Positions 1 through 7,940 of a stretch of 64,000 nt of DNA are shown in pieces. The notes beneath the pieces were generated by a model, which searched no databases, was not told the DNA's origin, and saw nothing but the letters and a program-made list of their open reading frames with translations. Each line of letters starts with the position of its first letter. Within the stretch, counting starts at the first letter, position 1. The position numbers and the translations under genes were made by a program. The DNA lies in contig OZ250185.1 in assembly GCA_965238265.1 (NCBI GenBank), positions 992,001 through 1,056,000 of the forward strand, given 5' to 3'. This stretch comes from JAJDUF01 sp965238265. Its GTDB lineage: Bacteria; Chloroflexota; UBA11872; UBA12225; JAJDUF01.

Positions 1-496
1 GACCGGACGGCAAACACGGCTTGCGCCCGATGAACAGCGGCCGTTTGGGTGCGTCCAGCGCCGCGGCGAGGTCGTCGAGCGTCGGCCCGTCACCATCAGC
101 GGCCGGCTCCAGGCGCAAGGCAACGGTCACGCGCATATCGGCAAAGTAGTCGCGGTAGCGCAGATGGGGCGCATCGTAGGTATTGGCGCCGCCGGCTCTA
201 CCCTCGGGAATACCACGAGTGGTCCAGCCTTGGTCGTTCTTGTTCAGCTTGGCGGTCTGGAAGTCGCGCAGGCGCACGCCGCCGGCCGGCTCCCGGTCAA
301 TGCGGGCAGCGAATACCAGCCGGTCTTGCAGCCGCCGGTGTCGCTCCCGCTCGATGCGTCGCCAGCCGAGCGCGTTGGCCAGCAGGCCGGTGAGCATGGA
401 CGACGCCGGGAAGTCGCGGATGACGCCGTAGTTGTCTATCGTCTCGCCACCGAACGCCATCAGTGGCGCTTCGAGGTTGAGCAGCAGGTGCCGCAT
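1..496 (-). CDS. cas5e: Type I-E Cascade subunit Cas5e, 3' end beyond window
   Basis: Reading the minus strand from an ATG at 496 gives an open frame of about 165 residues that continues past the left edge. It starts MRHLLLNLEAPLMAFGGETI, the N-terminal pattern of Cas5e (CasD), which caps the 5' handle of crRNA in Cascade. The next recognisable stretch, around residues 26-40, is DFPASSMLTGLLANAL, also typical of the family. The gene starts 3 bases after the cas7e stop, so it is cotranslated with the rest of the operon. The C-terminal part, and presumably cas6e, cas1 and cas2, lie outside the window and cannot be judged. Confidence 0.9.
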   Translation of the reverse strand, partial: MRHLLLNLEAPLMAFGGETIDNYGVIRDFPASSMLTGLLANALGWRRIERERHRRLQDRLVFAARIDREPAGGVRLRDFQTAKLNKNDQGWTTRGIPEGRAGGANTYDAPHLRYRDYFADMRVTVALRLEPAADGDGPTLDDLAAALDAPKRPLFIGRKPCLPSG

Positions 497-499
497 GGC

Positions 500-1681
500 T
501 CACCCGGCCTCGCCGTTCCGGACGGCCTGCGCGACCCAGGCGGCCAGGTCATCGAGGCAGAGCCGCTTCGCCTGGGGCAGGTCGCAGTCGTCAACCGCCA
601 TGACCCGCCGGCTCTCCCGTGCGCCATAGGCAGCATCCAGTTTGGATAGGTGCTTGGCCAGGGCGTCCACGGCCGCCGCGGTCCGCGCCTTCACCGGCGT
701 TCGGAAGGCGTTGGCGAGGCTGCGCGGCTGGCGCGATCCGGCCTCAATCAGCATCAGATCGGCATAGCCGTAGGGCGCGGTGGAGCCGAGCTTGGCCCCC
801 GGCGAGACAGTAGCGATCAGATGCACCAGGTGCTCCACTACCTGACTGGCGAGGGTCTTGTCGGCGTTGGCCCAGGCCTCGGCGTCGCAGCCCGTCAGGT
901 TGGACACCAGCCCCGGCACGTCCACGACGACGTAGCCATAGAACAGCCCCGCCGTCAGCTCCATATCGCCGATGTGGTCGGCGCCCGGGTCCTCGTCTAC
1001 GTCCCGCAGGTCATCCACCACGGAGAAGTAGTCGCTCTCGCTTTCCTCCTGGTGGACGGTGAAGGCGTGGGCCACGTGGATGGCGGCATCAATGTTCGCG
1101 CCGGGATCGGACGTGACCATCCGGCCGAACAGGGCGCCGACGAGTCCGCCAGGCAGACTGGTCTGCTCCCGGAAGGCCCGGAAGTTCTCGCGCTGCTCGT
1201 TGCGGCGCTGGGTGCTGAACAGCAGTTTGGCGGCCTCAGCCGCGGCTTTGGGATCGTCGTGATGCTCTTTGCAAATCGCGGCGGCCTGGTCACGGAGATA
1301 TTCGACCTCCGCGTGGCCGAGCAGCAAGGGTTGCCGGCCGCTCCTGTCGGTACCTTTCTCGCCGTACACGCCCTTCTGGAACTCCGCCTCGACGCCATCC
1401 AACACGTCCTCGGGGACGCCGTTCGCCTCCCGCAGCGGCTGGATCACGCTGCGCGTGACCACCTCGCGCGAGCGGATAGCGTCCGCGGCCCCATTGATAT
1501 TGTGGAGCGCGAACTCGTCGTCCGCCACGCGCCAGTGTCGCTTGAGGCACTGAGACGAGACACGGGTTCGCACGGCATCGCCGAACGGCAGTCGCTTGGC
1601 GAGACCGCTGTCGTCGCGGTTCAGCAATGCTGCCGGGTACGAGTGCAGGGTATGGATCTGCAGGAATCTTGGGATAGTCAC
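500..1681 (-). CDS. cas7e: Type I-E Cascade backbone subunit Cas7e (CasC/Cse4)
   Basis: The 393-residue protein matches the usual length of Cas7e, which forms the six-copy helical backbone holding crRNA in Cascade. The N terminus (FLQIHTLHSYPAALLNRDDS) and the RVSSQCLKRHWR segment near residues 40-50 are hallmark family sequences, as is KLGSTAPYGYADLML near residues 298-312. The start is a GTG at 1681 with an AGGAGG ribosome site 5-10 bases upstream. An ATG five bases before it would make only a two-codon ORF (ATG AAG TGA), so it is not the gene start. It sits between cse2 and cas5e in the standard I-E order. Confidence 0.95.
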   Translation of the reverse strand: MTIPRFLQIHTLHSYPAALLNRDDSGLAKRLPFGDAVRTRVSSQCLKRHWRVADDEFALHNINGAADAIRSREVVTRSVIQPLREANGVPEDVLDGVEAEFQKGVYGEKGTDRSGRQPLLLGHAEVEYLRDQAAAICKEHHDDPKAAAEAAKLLFSTQRRNEQRENFRAFREQTSLPGGLVGALFGRMVTSDPGANIDAAIHVAHAFTVHQEESESDYFSVVDDLRDVDEDPGADHIGDMELTAGLFYGYVVVDVPGLVSNLTGCDAEAWANADKTLASQVVEHLVHLIATVSPGAKLGSTAPYGYADLMLIEAGSRQPRSLANAFRTPVKARTAAAVDALAKHLSKLDAAYGARESRRVMAVDDCDLPQAKRLCLDDLAAWVAQAVRNGEAG

Positions 1682-1710
1682 TTCATGCCTCCTTACTCTG
1701 TGTTCGCTTC

Positions 1711-2307
1711 CTAGTCTTGCGGACGGCTCGCGCGGTTCTCCGCCCAGTAGTAGCGCCGCGCTATGTCGCGGCGAACGTAGTCCGCTCGCTCCTCGTTGTA
1801 ACCATCATCGAGGATCAGTTGAGCCATCCGATACCAGTCGAACGCGCAGCCTTTGGCGCCCAACATGCGGAACATGCGCGCCAGCAGCGTCCGCAGCATC
1901 GGGCCGCGCGCAGTCAGCAGCCGGTTCAGGCGCGACTGACTGTAAAACTCGGTCGCTCTGCTCCGGTCGTCGCCGTAGAACAGCGCCACGCCAATGGGCG
2001 TATGCCGGTCGTGCGCTGATCGGCTCATGGCATCGCTCTCTGCGGTGCGGGTCATCAGCGCCAAGCCGTGCAGGACCAGCGCCCACTTGTGTTCGATAGC
2101 CGGACTGCCGAGCAAGTCGTACTGCGCCATCAGCCACCAGAAGACGGCCGCGTCCGGCTTGTCCGGGTCCATGCGGCGCAACTCGGCCAGGTCGCCGCGC
2201 GGAAAATCCTCGGCTGCCAACTGACGGGCAAAGCCGACGGCGACCTCACCCCATGGGCGGCTCTGCACTGGCTGGTCAGGGAGTTCAGCCGTCGTTTCGG
2301 TCGTCAC
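1711..2307 (-). CDS. cse2: Type I-E Cascade small subunit Cse2 (CasB)
   Basis: The 198-residue, mostly helical protein has the Cse2 pattern of FWWLMAQYDLL near residues 56-66, then a central segment with HKWALVLHGLALMT and a C-terminal DWYRMAQLIL. Cse2 is present in two copies in Cascade and stabilises the R-loop. The start is a GTG at 2307 preceded by AGGAGG, and lies 3 bases downstream of the cas8e stop. Position between cas8e and cas7e is the normal I-E order and supports the call beyond the modest sequence conservation of this family. Confidence 0.92.
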   Translation of the reverse strand: MTTETTAELPDQPVQSRPWGEVAVGFARQLAAEDFPRGDLAELRRMDPDKPDAAVFWWLMAQYDLLGSPAIEHKWALVLHGLALMTRTAESDAMSRSAHDRHTPIGVALFYGDDRSRATEFYSQSRLNRLLTARGPMLRTLLARMFRMLGAKGCAFDWYRMAQLILDDGYNEERADYVRRDIARRYYWAENRASRPQD

Positions 2308-2310
2308 TCG

Positions 2311-3882
2311 CTACCTCCTTCTTGGGGGGAATAGCTCTGGGAATCCGTCTTTTGGCCCACGGATTCGCCCCTCGAATACGCTGTCGGCACGTACCCTAGC
2401 CCGGTAGCGTTGGATGGCCGGACAGGGCAGGGAATCCTCAGCATCCCGGAGAATCCGCCGGGCGTGGTCTATCACGCCGTCCTTATCATCGTTCTTCAGC
2501 CAGCGGTGGCGAATACCCTTCCGCTCGGACTCGGCGGCCTCGAACTCCGTTTGCAGGTGATGGAAGAAGTCACGGTCAACGATCTCGTCGAGCTTATTGG
2601 CCCAGGGGTTGGCACGGTCACGCTGTTCGTCTCCGACGCCCTCGGTCTTGCCGCCCGCGGCGAAGGTCCAGATAGCATGTCGCAAGATGCGCTGCACTTT
2701 GCGAACATCCTCGACGCGTTCGCTCGCGATCCGGCCTAGTTCTTCGAGTCCATCGGCGCGGCTGATAATCGGTATCACCTTCCCCTTGAACGGGATGATC
2801 CGCTCGTGATAGCCCTCGGTCTTGCCTTGACCGCGCACCATTCCGCGCGCGACCAGCAGCATGTCCTGCGGCGAGCGGCGCTCGGCAGCGGTCAGCCTGA
2901 ACAGAGGCGGCGCTTGCCAGTCGGTGGAGAGGTAGTCAACGGTTTTCTTGTAGGTGAAGCCGCCGGTGGGCAGGGTCAGCGACTTGCTCTCCTTCCTGTT
3001 GACGGGTGTCCAGGGGTCGCCGCTGAGGCCCTTCAACGCTTTGGCCTCGATGCGGGCCGCTTTGGAGGTAGCGCGGATGACGCTCACCCTTCCAATCGGA
3101 TCGGCTTGCAACCGGATACGTCGGCAAATCTCGATATAGAAGGGATCGAGGTCGCTGAGGAGCAAGGCCTCAGCCTTTGTCCCATCCCAAGCCTTTGTCC
3201 ACAGCAGTTGGAATCCGCCATCGCGCGTGAGGTCAAGGTCGAGGATGTTTTCGCGTTGCTCCAACAGCGCCCCAATGTCGCGGCGCACGTGAACCCCCGG
3301 CCGCACGGACGGGGTGAGGGTGAAGGCCGGCCGGCACCCCAACCCGCCGTTCATGCGGGAAATCCCGTAGTTGCCCGCGCCGCCAAAGCCCTCCGTGGTT
3401 TGGAGCGTAATCAGCGCGAATAGCCAGTCGTTGATTGTGGCCGCCGACGCGACGGCCGATTTGAGGTCGTGGTTTTTCGACGTGACCAGCATGTCTAGCT
3501 CGTCGGGCGTCTCGACCGTGCTCTTGTACTCGGCGAGCTTGCTCGGCGCGGAGGCCGGCGGCTGCATGAAGGCTGGCTCGCGGATGTCCGCGACGACCAG
3601 CTGCCACGGCTCGTCATCGGGATAGTCGGGTGTGAGGCCGCGAATGAGGTCCCGCCACTCCTCGGCAGCGGCCGGCGGCTCGCTAAGGCCGGCGCGGTGG
3701 AGCGACATGGCGCCGAGCTGGACGAGGAAGGCGTGCCAGGCGTGGCGCTGGTGCGGCCGCAGCACCGGGAAGCTGTCTACCCTGTCCGCCATCAGCGCGG
3801 CATAGACCTGCGGCAGCGTGGCCGCGACCGTTCCGTCGGCGGTGTTCATGTTGATGAGGGGTTCTGTGAGTAGGTTGAACAT
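2311..3882 (-). CDS. cas8e: Type I-E Cascade large subunit Cas8e (CasA/Cse1)
   Basis: The 523-residue protein begins MFNLLTEPLINMNTADG, typical of Cse1, which recognises the PAM and recruits Cas3. Family signatures visible are ALHR-like HRAGLSEPPAAAEEW near residue 65, FMQPPAS near residue 105, and TIQTTEGF-like LQTTEGFGGAGNYGISRMNGG near residues 160-180. The length is normal for the family. It is preceded by about 550 bases that separate it from cas3 and carry a tRNA-like gene and two degenerate CRISPR repeats, so it probably has its own promoter. An AAGGA ribosome site precedes the ATG. Confidence 0.95.
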   Translation of the reverse strand: MFNLLTEPLINMNTADGTVAATLPQVYAALMADRVDSFPVLRPHQRHAWHAFLVQLGAMSLHRAGLSEPPAAAEEWRDLIRGLTPDYPDDEPWQLVVADIREPAFMQPPASAPSKLAEYKSTVETPDELDMLVTSKNHDLKSAVASAATINDWLFALITLQTTEGFGGAGNYGISRMNGGLGCRPAFTLTPSVRPGVHVRRDIGALLEQRENILDLDLTRDGGFQLLWTKAWDGTKAEALLLSDLDPFYIEICRRIRLQADPIGRVSVIRATSKAARIEAKALKGLSGDPWTPVNRKESKSLTLPTGGFTYKKTVDYLSTDWQAPPLFRLTAAERRSPQDMLLVARGMVRGQGKTEGYHERIIPFKGKVIPIISRADGLEELGRIASERVEDVRKVQRILRHAIWTFAAGGKTEGVGDEQRDRANPWANKLDEIVDRDFFHHLQTEFEAAESERKGIRHRWLKNDDKDGVIDHARRILRDAEDSLPCPAIQRYRARVRADSVFEGRIRGPKDGFPELFPPRRR

Positions 3883-3953
3883 GGTTGTCGTCCTTGCTAT
3901 GGGGTATCCTTAACTAGAACGGATGTCCAGAAGCGAGGTTGTGCAACTACACG

Positions 3954-4118
3954 CTAACGGGGATTGGGCAACTCATGCACCGGCTTGTCGTCCATGGTTA
4001 CTTGCGCTCCGGTCCCATCCCGGCCCGGAGCGACCACTACCTGAAACAGCACATCCTCAGTGATGACCGAGACGCATAGGGATTTACTTACTTGAGTGAC
4101 CAGCCGAAGGTCATCCAA
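3954..4118 (-). CDS. Small ORF of unknown function between tRNA-Leu and cas8e (doubtful)
   Basis: A minus-strand frame of about 54 residues could start at a TTG at 4118 (the longer upstream frame would run into the tRNA-like gene and is rejected). It has balanced codon use with residues such as SVITEDVLFQVVVAPG and no recognisable domain. There is no clear ribosome site. It ends 70 bases before cas8e. It may be a remnant or simply non-coding sequence; I list it because it looks more protein-like than its surroundings. Confidence 0.22.
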   Translation of the reverse strand: MDDLRLVTQVSKSLCVSVITEDVLFQVVVAPGRDGTGAQVTMDDKPVHELPNPR

Positions 4119-4156
4119 ACTGGTACAATCGGACGGCCACAGGCCATAGGGATAAG

Positions 4157-4239
4157 TGCGGTAGGTGGGACTCGAACTCACACGGCCACAGGCCACGTAG
4201 CTCCTGACTACGCGCGTCTACCAATTCCGCCACTACCGC
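4157..4239 (-). tRNA. tRNA-Leu-like gene, atypical anticodon loop
   Basis: The minus strand folds into a class II tRNA: a perfect 7-bp acceptor (GCGGTAG/CTACCGC), the Leu-type D arm GGCGGAATTGGTAGACGC, a 5-bp anticodon stem CGTAG/CTACG, a long variable arm TGGCC-TGT-GGCC, and a T loop TTCGAGT. The discriminator is A and CCA is not encoded. The anticodon loop is TCAGGAG: CAG (Leu) is the expected triplet, but with a 7-base loop it is out of register and position 33 would be C. The T stem has one A-C mismatch. It may be a decaying copy. Confidence 0.72.
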
Positions 4240-4325
4240 GCGAACTCCCTAACGTCGGAATCCTTCATTGCCCTTCAAAGGTTCATTGTATAGAATGGGA
4301 GCGCGATGTGTCAAGCACTCCCACT

Positions 4326-4410
4326 GGTTCCCCGCAGACAGACGCGGGGGTAGACCACTTCGTAGGGCGATGCTCACACATCGCACATTGGTTCCCCCGC
4401 ACACGCGGGG
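4326..4410. CRISPR. Relic type I-E CRISPR array: two degenerate repeats, one spacer
   Basis: Two GGTTCCCC...GCGGGG units occur at 4326-4356 and 4390-4410. The first keeps the 3' end GGGGGTAGACC but has a small insertion in the loop; the second keeps GGTTCCCCCGCACACGCGGG but its 3' end has decayed. Together they suggest a 28-nt I-E repeat ending in ATAGACC. The interval 4357-4389 is 33 bases, the standard I-E spacer size. The array lies between cas3 and cas8e next to the tRNA-like gene. Only two units are visible, so this rests on the repeat resemblance to I-E arrays and on the flanking cas genes. Confidence 0.6.
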
Positions 4411-4434
4411 TTGCGGGCGCCGGGGCTGTGCCGG

Positions 4435-7080
4435 CTAGAGTCGGCGCAGCCCCCGGCGGTCGTAGCGGCAGCGTCGCTCGCCAAGGGGGAACTCGAATCC
4501 GTCACCGTCCGGCGACGGTACTACCGACTCTGGTTCCTTACCGGACGGCAGCCAGTCCATCCGCAACGCCAACTTGTCAATCTGCTGCGAGCTGTCGAAC
4601 GGGCTGGGCTGCGGGGGATCGAGGATTACGTCTAGCCGGTCGTCGCCGAGGCGCGTGCGTATCCGCTCCTCCTTGCCTGCAAAGGCGATGCCCTGATCGA
4701 GGAAAGTCTTGCAGCGCTCAATGACGACATGCTGGCCAGTGACGTTGTCCGCGATTCTCGCGCCCTCGACCTCGTTTGCATGGACAATCCAGTCCTCGCC
4801 CATTCCCCGCGTAATGGCTTTCAGCGCGCCCGGATGCGTGGCCCGCTCCACCAGCCGCCGGTTCATCTCCGGGATGCGCCACTCGGGATATTCGTCAATC
4901 AGCCGCCGCGTCGCTTCCAGTATCCGCAAGTCCTCGTACACATGGCCGTGTGGCCCCAAGCCGTTCGCGTTCGGCGTGCGCTCCAGCAATGGGGCGAGGT
5001 CGTTGTCCGGCGGCGTCAGGACGGTGCAGGCGGGCGTCGTATGGCCGGCCGGCCGGTCGTGGTGCTCGTGCCGATGGAGGCGGCCGATGCGCTGGAGCAG
5101 CACGTCCGCCGGGCAGAGGTCGGTAATCAGCAGGTCCGCGTCAATATCCAGCGACTGCTCCAGCGTTTGCGTGCCGACGACGATATGTCCACCGCCGGGC
5201 GGCTGTTTGCCAAGCTGCCGTTCCACCTCCTCATCCAGCAACCGGCGGTCCGCGGCGGCGAACCGGCCATGATGCAGCGTTGGCTTGCCGCAGACGGTGA
5301 ACAGCAGCCCGGCGTCGGCGGGGCCGGCCAGCTCTTCTATCGCTTGCTGGGTATTGATGGCGTAGTCAACGGTGTTGCGAACCACCAGGACCTTTGCACC
5401 GGCACGGGCGGCCGTCAAGGCGCGGTGGGCGGTGTCGTCGAAGTCGTGCATCCTGGAAACCGCCGTGATATGGACGCGCTTGCGCTGGTCGTTCTCGTTG
5501 GCCGCGAGGACCGCTTCACGGCCGTCTCCCAGTGTGGTGACCGCCGGGTATGCGGTGTTGATCGCGTCATCCAGCGAGAGGGACGGGGCCTCGCTGGTGC
5601 GGCGCGGCCGGAAGAGCCAGCGCAAGCGGGCCGCCGAGCCGAGCGTGGCGGACATGAGCAAGGCGTAGCCGCCGGCGCCGATGTGGGCAGCGAGCAATTG
5701 CTCCAGAATGGCGCTCATGTAGGTGTCGGAAGCGTGAACCTCGTCTACGACCAAGAGATTGCGCGCCAGGCACGCGGCCCGCATATGGGCGTTCTTGACT
5801 TGGAGCGCGCCCAGCATCGCCTGGTCTACGGTGCCGACGGCGATCTGGGCAGCGAGGAACCGCTTGGGGTTCTCGGCAGCCCACGGTCTGTCGCGGTTGT
5901 AGTCCGGCAATTCCACGCCGGCGGCATCCGCGTCAGGTTCGTAGCCGGGGACGGCGAGCACCACGGGCGGCCTGTGCTGTGGCAGCAGCTTGCCGATGAA
6001 GCGCTTGACGCGCCCGTGGATCTGGACGGCGGCCGCTCGCGTGGGCAGGGCGAAGTAGAGGCCGTCCACCAACTGTCGCTCGTACATCTTGGCAAAGCGC
6101 CAGAGCGCGGCCTCCGTCTTGCCGGAGCCGGTTTCGGACTCGATGATGACCAGCTGCTGATCCAGCGGCGTGCGCTGTGCAGTCGCTTGGATGGCGTTCG
6201 GCGTGGGTGAACCGGGTATGTCGAACAGCTCTCCGAACTCCGGTACGCGAGTAAAGCCGTTCCGCTGACCGAGTAAGTCCAGCCCTATCGCGCCGATGGC
6301 CTGCTTCGCCTGTCGCTGGGCCGCCTCGAAGTAGTCGTCCCGGTGTTCGTCAACAAACGGGAACCAGTCCTCGTTGGAGCCAATCCAGTCGGCCCAGTTG
6401 CACAGTCCCAGGAACATGTGCTGGAAGGCGGGAGCGGACGGCAGTGGCGGGGCACCAGAGTCGAACGCCGCCGGGAACCATTGGCGCACCAGCTTGCCGA
6501 TCCGCGCGACGCAGCGGCGCGGGTGAAGCTCGCCAAAGGAGCACCAGACGCGCGCGTTCTCCGACCGGCTGTCATGCAGATTCAGCGGCTCACCGTGATG
6601 CGACAGCGCCGCGACGAATAACGCACACGCGGTCACGCCGCCATCGCTATCCCAGGACAGAACGTCATCATCCCATCCCAGCGCCTCGAAGAACCACGCG
6701 GCAGTTTCCCCGTCCCTGCCAGTAAGCACGGGTACTAGGTCTGCCGTGTGTCCGGTGCGCGGTGGTTTCCTCTTGTTCGACAGGTCTTCCGGGCGCCAGA
6801 TTCGCGCCTGGAAGCCGACGTTTACCTTGCCGATATCGTGCAGGGCAGCGAAGACAGCCAGACGCGCAGCGGTTGCGTCGTCGAGGTGGTCGAAACCAGC
6901 GGTCCAGGCCAGCCGGTTCCGGATGATCGGTTGGGCCAGCAGTGCCTCGAAGCAGGCGCCGACATCGGCAAGGTGGTACTCGAGCAGGTGAATGTCCTCC
7001 GGACCCCGTTGCCGGCCAGGGGCCGCCTTGGCCCAGAACAGCCTGGTGTAGGCCGGTGTGCCCTCTACCCGGCCGACCAC
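4435..7080 (-). CDS. cas3: CRISPR-associated nuclease/helicase Cas3 (type I-E)
   Basis: The 881-residue protein combines an N-terminal HD nuclease (H36, H81-D82 in HDIGK, SHHGE near 160-163) and a superfamily 2 helicase with Walker A GSGKT at 318-322, DEVH at 446-449, the SAT motif in LLMSATLGS, and the C-terminal QRIGRLHRH motif. Cas3 is recruited by Cascade to unwind and degrade target DNA. All motifs are intact, so it looks functional. The start is a GTG at 7080 that lies inside the last codons of the upstream vapC: 16 bases overlap. The first five codons (VVGRV) therefore belong to the duplicated vapBC segment, and the start of the native gene may have been altered by that insertion. Confidence 0.95.
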   Translation of the reverse strand: MVGRVEGTPAYTRLFWAKAAPGRQRGPEDIHLLEYHLADVGACFEALLAQPIIRNRLAWTAGFDHLDDATAARLAVFAALHDIGKVNVGFQARIWRPEDLSNKRKPPRTGHTADLVPVLTGRDGETAAWFFEALGWDDDVLSWDSDGGVTACALFVAALSHHGEPLNLHDSRSENARVWCSFGELHPRRCVARIGKLVRQWFPAAFDSGAPPLPSAPAFQHMFLGLCNWADWIGSNEDWFPFVDEHRDDYFEAAQRQAKQAIGAIGLDLLGQRNGFTRVPEFGELFDIPGSPTPNAIQATAQRTPLDQQLVIIESETGSGKTEAALWRFAKMYERQLVDGLYFALPTRAAAVQIHGRVKRFIGKLLPQHRPPVVLAVPGYEPDADAAGVELPDYNRDRPWAAENPKRFLAAQIAVGTVDQAMLGALQVKNAHMRAACLARNLLVVDEVHASDTYMSAILEQLLAAHIGAGGYALLMSATLGSAARLRWLFRPRRTSEAPSLSLDDAINTAYPAVTTLGDGREAVLAANENDQRKRVHITAVSRMHDFDDTAHRALTAARAGAKVLVVRNTVDYAINTQQAIEELAGPADAGLLFTVCGKPTLHHGRFAAADRRLLDEEVERQLGKQPPGGGHIVVGTQTLEQSLDIDADLLITDLCPADVLLQRIGRLHRHEHHDRPAGHTTPACTVLTPPDNDLAPLLERTPNANGLGPHGHVYEDLRILEATRRLIDEYPEWRIPEMNRRLVERATHPGALKAITRGMGEDWIVHANEVEGARIADNVTGQHVVIERCKTFLDQGIAFAGKEERIRTRLGDDRLDVILDPPQPSPFDSSQQIDKLALRMDWLPSGKEPESVVPSPDGDGFEFPLGERRCRYDRRGLRRL

Positions 7081-7490
7081 GGATTCATTACCTCAATCCC
7101 ACAGCCGGCAAAGTCATCCACATCCCGGGTCGCAACCCGTGCCCCTCGGGAGCGGGCAATCGCTGCGATCTGGCAGTCGGCCTGATTGATCGGCCGGCCA
7201 GCGGCACGGCGATCCGCCGCGATCACCGCGAATGCTCGGGCGGCCGCACTGTCGAAGGGCAAGATACGGTCGGCGAATAGGACACCGAAGGCACGCTCGG
7301 CCGCGGCAGCCAGACCGTGCCGCCGTCTTCCACCGGGCAACAGTGCGATGCCGCTGCGGATCTCCGCCTCAGTGACAGCGGTCACGAATAGGGTGCTCGC
7401 CAGCTGCTGGTCCAGCCAAGCAAGGACCTCCGGCTGCGGGTAGTCCCGCATCAGTTCCGAGACAACATTGGTATCCAGAACGATCATCAC
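7065..7490 (-). CDS. vapC: VapC-type PIN-domain toxin, copy 1
   Basis: The 141-residue protein is a PIN-domain RNase of the VapC/FitB type: VLDTNVVSEL at the N terminus supplies the first Asp and the Glu, VTEAEIRSGI the second acidic cluster, and INQADCQIAAIA plus VATRDVDDF the C-terminal acidic residues. Such toxins cleave RNA, often initiator tRNA, and are held in check by the adjacent antitoxin. It follows vapB after 7 bases, and its last codons overlap the start of cas3. Two ATGs occur in tandem; either could be used. An almost identical second copy lies at 22856-23281. Confidence 0.9.
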   Translation of the reverse strand: MMIVLDTNVVSELMRDYPQPEVLAWLDQQLASTLFVTAVTEAEIRSGIALLPGGRRRHGLAAAAERAFGVLFADRILPFDSAAARAFAVIAADRRAAGRPINQADCQIAAIARSRGARVATRDVDDFAGCGIEVMNPWSAG

Positions 7491-7497
7491 CGTTGGC

Positions 7498-7743
7498 TCA
7501 GTCGAACCGGGGCGGTTCCCGCATCGGTTCCCGCGGCGGGATATCCAGCTCTACGCTGCCGAAAGGCTTGAAAAGCTCGTGGATGGCTGTACCGAGGTTT
7601 CTTACGGGGGCTTTCTCCTGCCCGAGCGCGGCTCGCAGGATGTCATGCACCTCCTCTTCCAGGGAGTGGCCATGCTGGGCCGCCCGGCGGCGGAGGCGCT
7701 GCTGTAGGCTCTCGTCGAGGTTACGGACCGTGATACTGGCCAT
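7498..7743 (-). CDS. vapB: VapB/FitA-type ribbon-helix-helix antitoxin, copy 1
   Basis: The 81-residue protein beginning MASITVRNLDESLQQRLRRR is a FitA/VapB-like antitoxin: an N-terminal ribbon-helix-helix for DNA binding, then HSLEEEVHDILRAAL, and a Pro/Arg-rich tail that would bind the PIN toxin. I chose the ATG at 7743, preceded by GGAGGTACGAGC, rather than the longer frame starting at 7782, because the family starts at the beta-strand TVRNL. An inverted repeat (GGAGAGCGGA...TCTCCGCTC, about 7838-7895) upstream may be an operator. Copy 2 is at 23289-23534. Confidence 0.88.
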   Translation of the reverse strand: MASITVRNLDESLQQRLRRRAAQHGHSLEEEVHDILRAALGQEKAPVRNLGTAIHELFKPFGSVELDIPPREPMREPPRFD

Positions 7744-7940
7744 GCTCGTACCTCCGTCTGTCAACTCATTCCATCGTACCACGACTGCACCGCAAGCAAT
7801 TGGCCGGCCGAAGGCGGCGGGCGTCGTAGTCCAGAATGGAGAGCGGATTAGGGGTTCCGCGAGTATGGGTAGTGTTGCCTCACTCTCTCCGCTCGCCTAT
7901 AATTGCCGGGCGCAATGACCGGGGCGCTGGGCTTGGGAAC

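Noticed and set aside
650..1714. Long plus-strand frame opposite cas7e
   Set aside because: It is the antisense shadow of a clearly recognised gene; the high GC content opens long frames on the opposite strand.
4729..6210. 493-codon plus-strand frame opposite cas3
   Set aside because: Composition is typical of a shadow frame and it is fully covered by Cas3 with all motifs intact.
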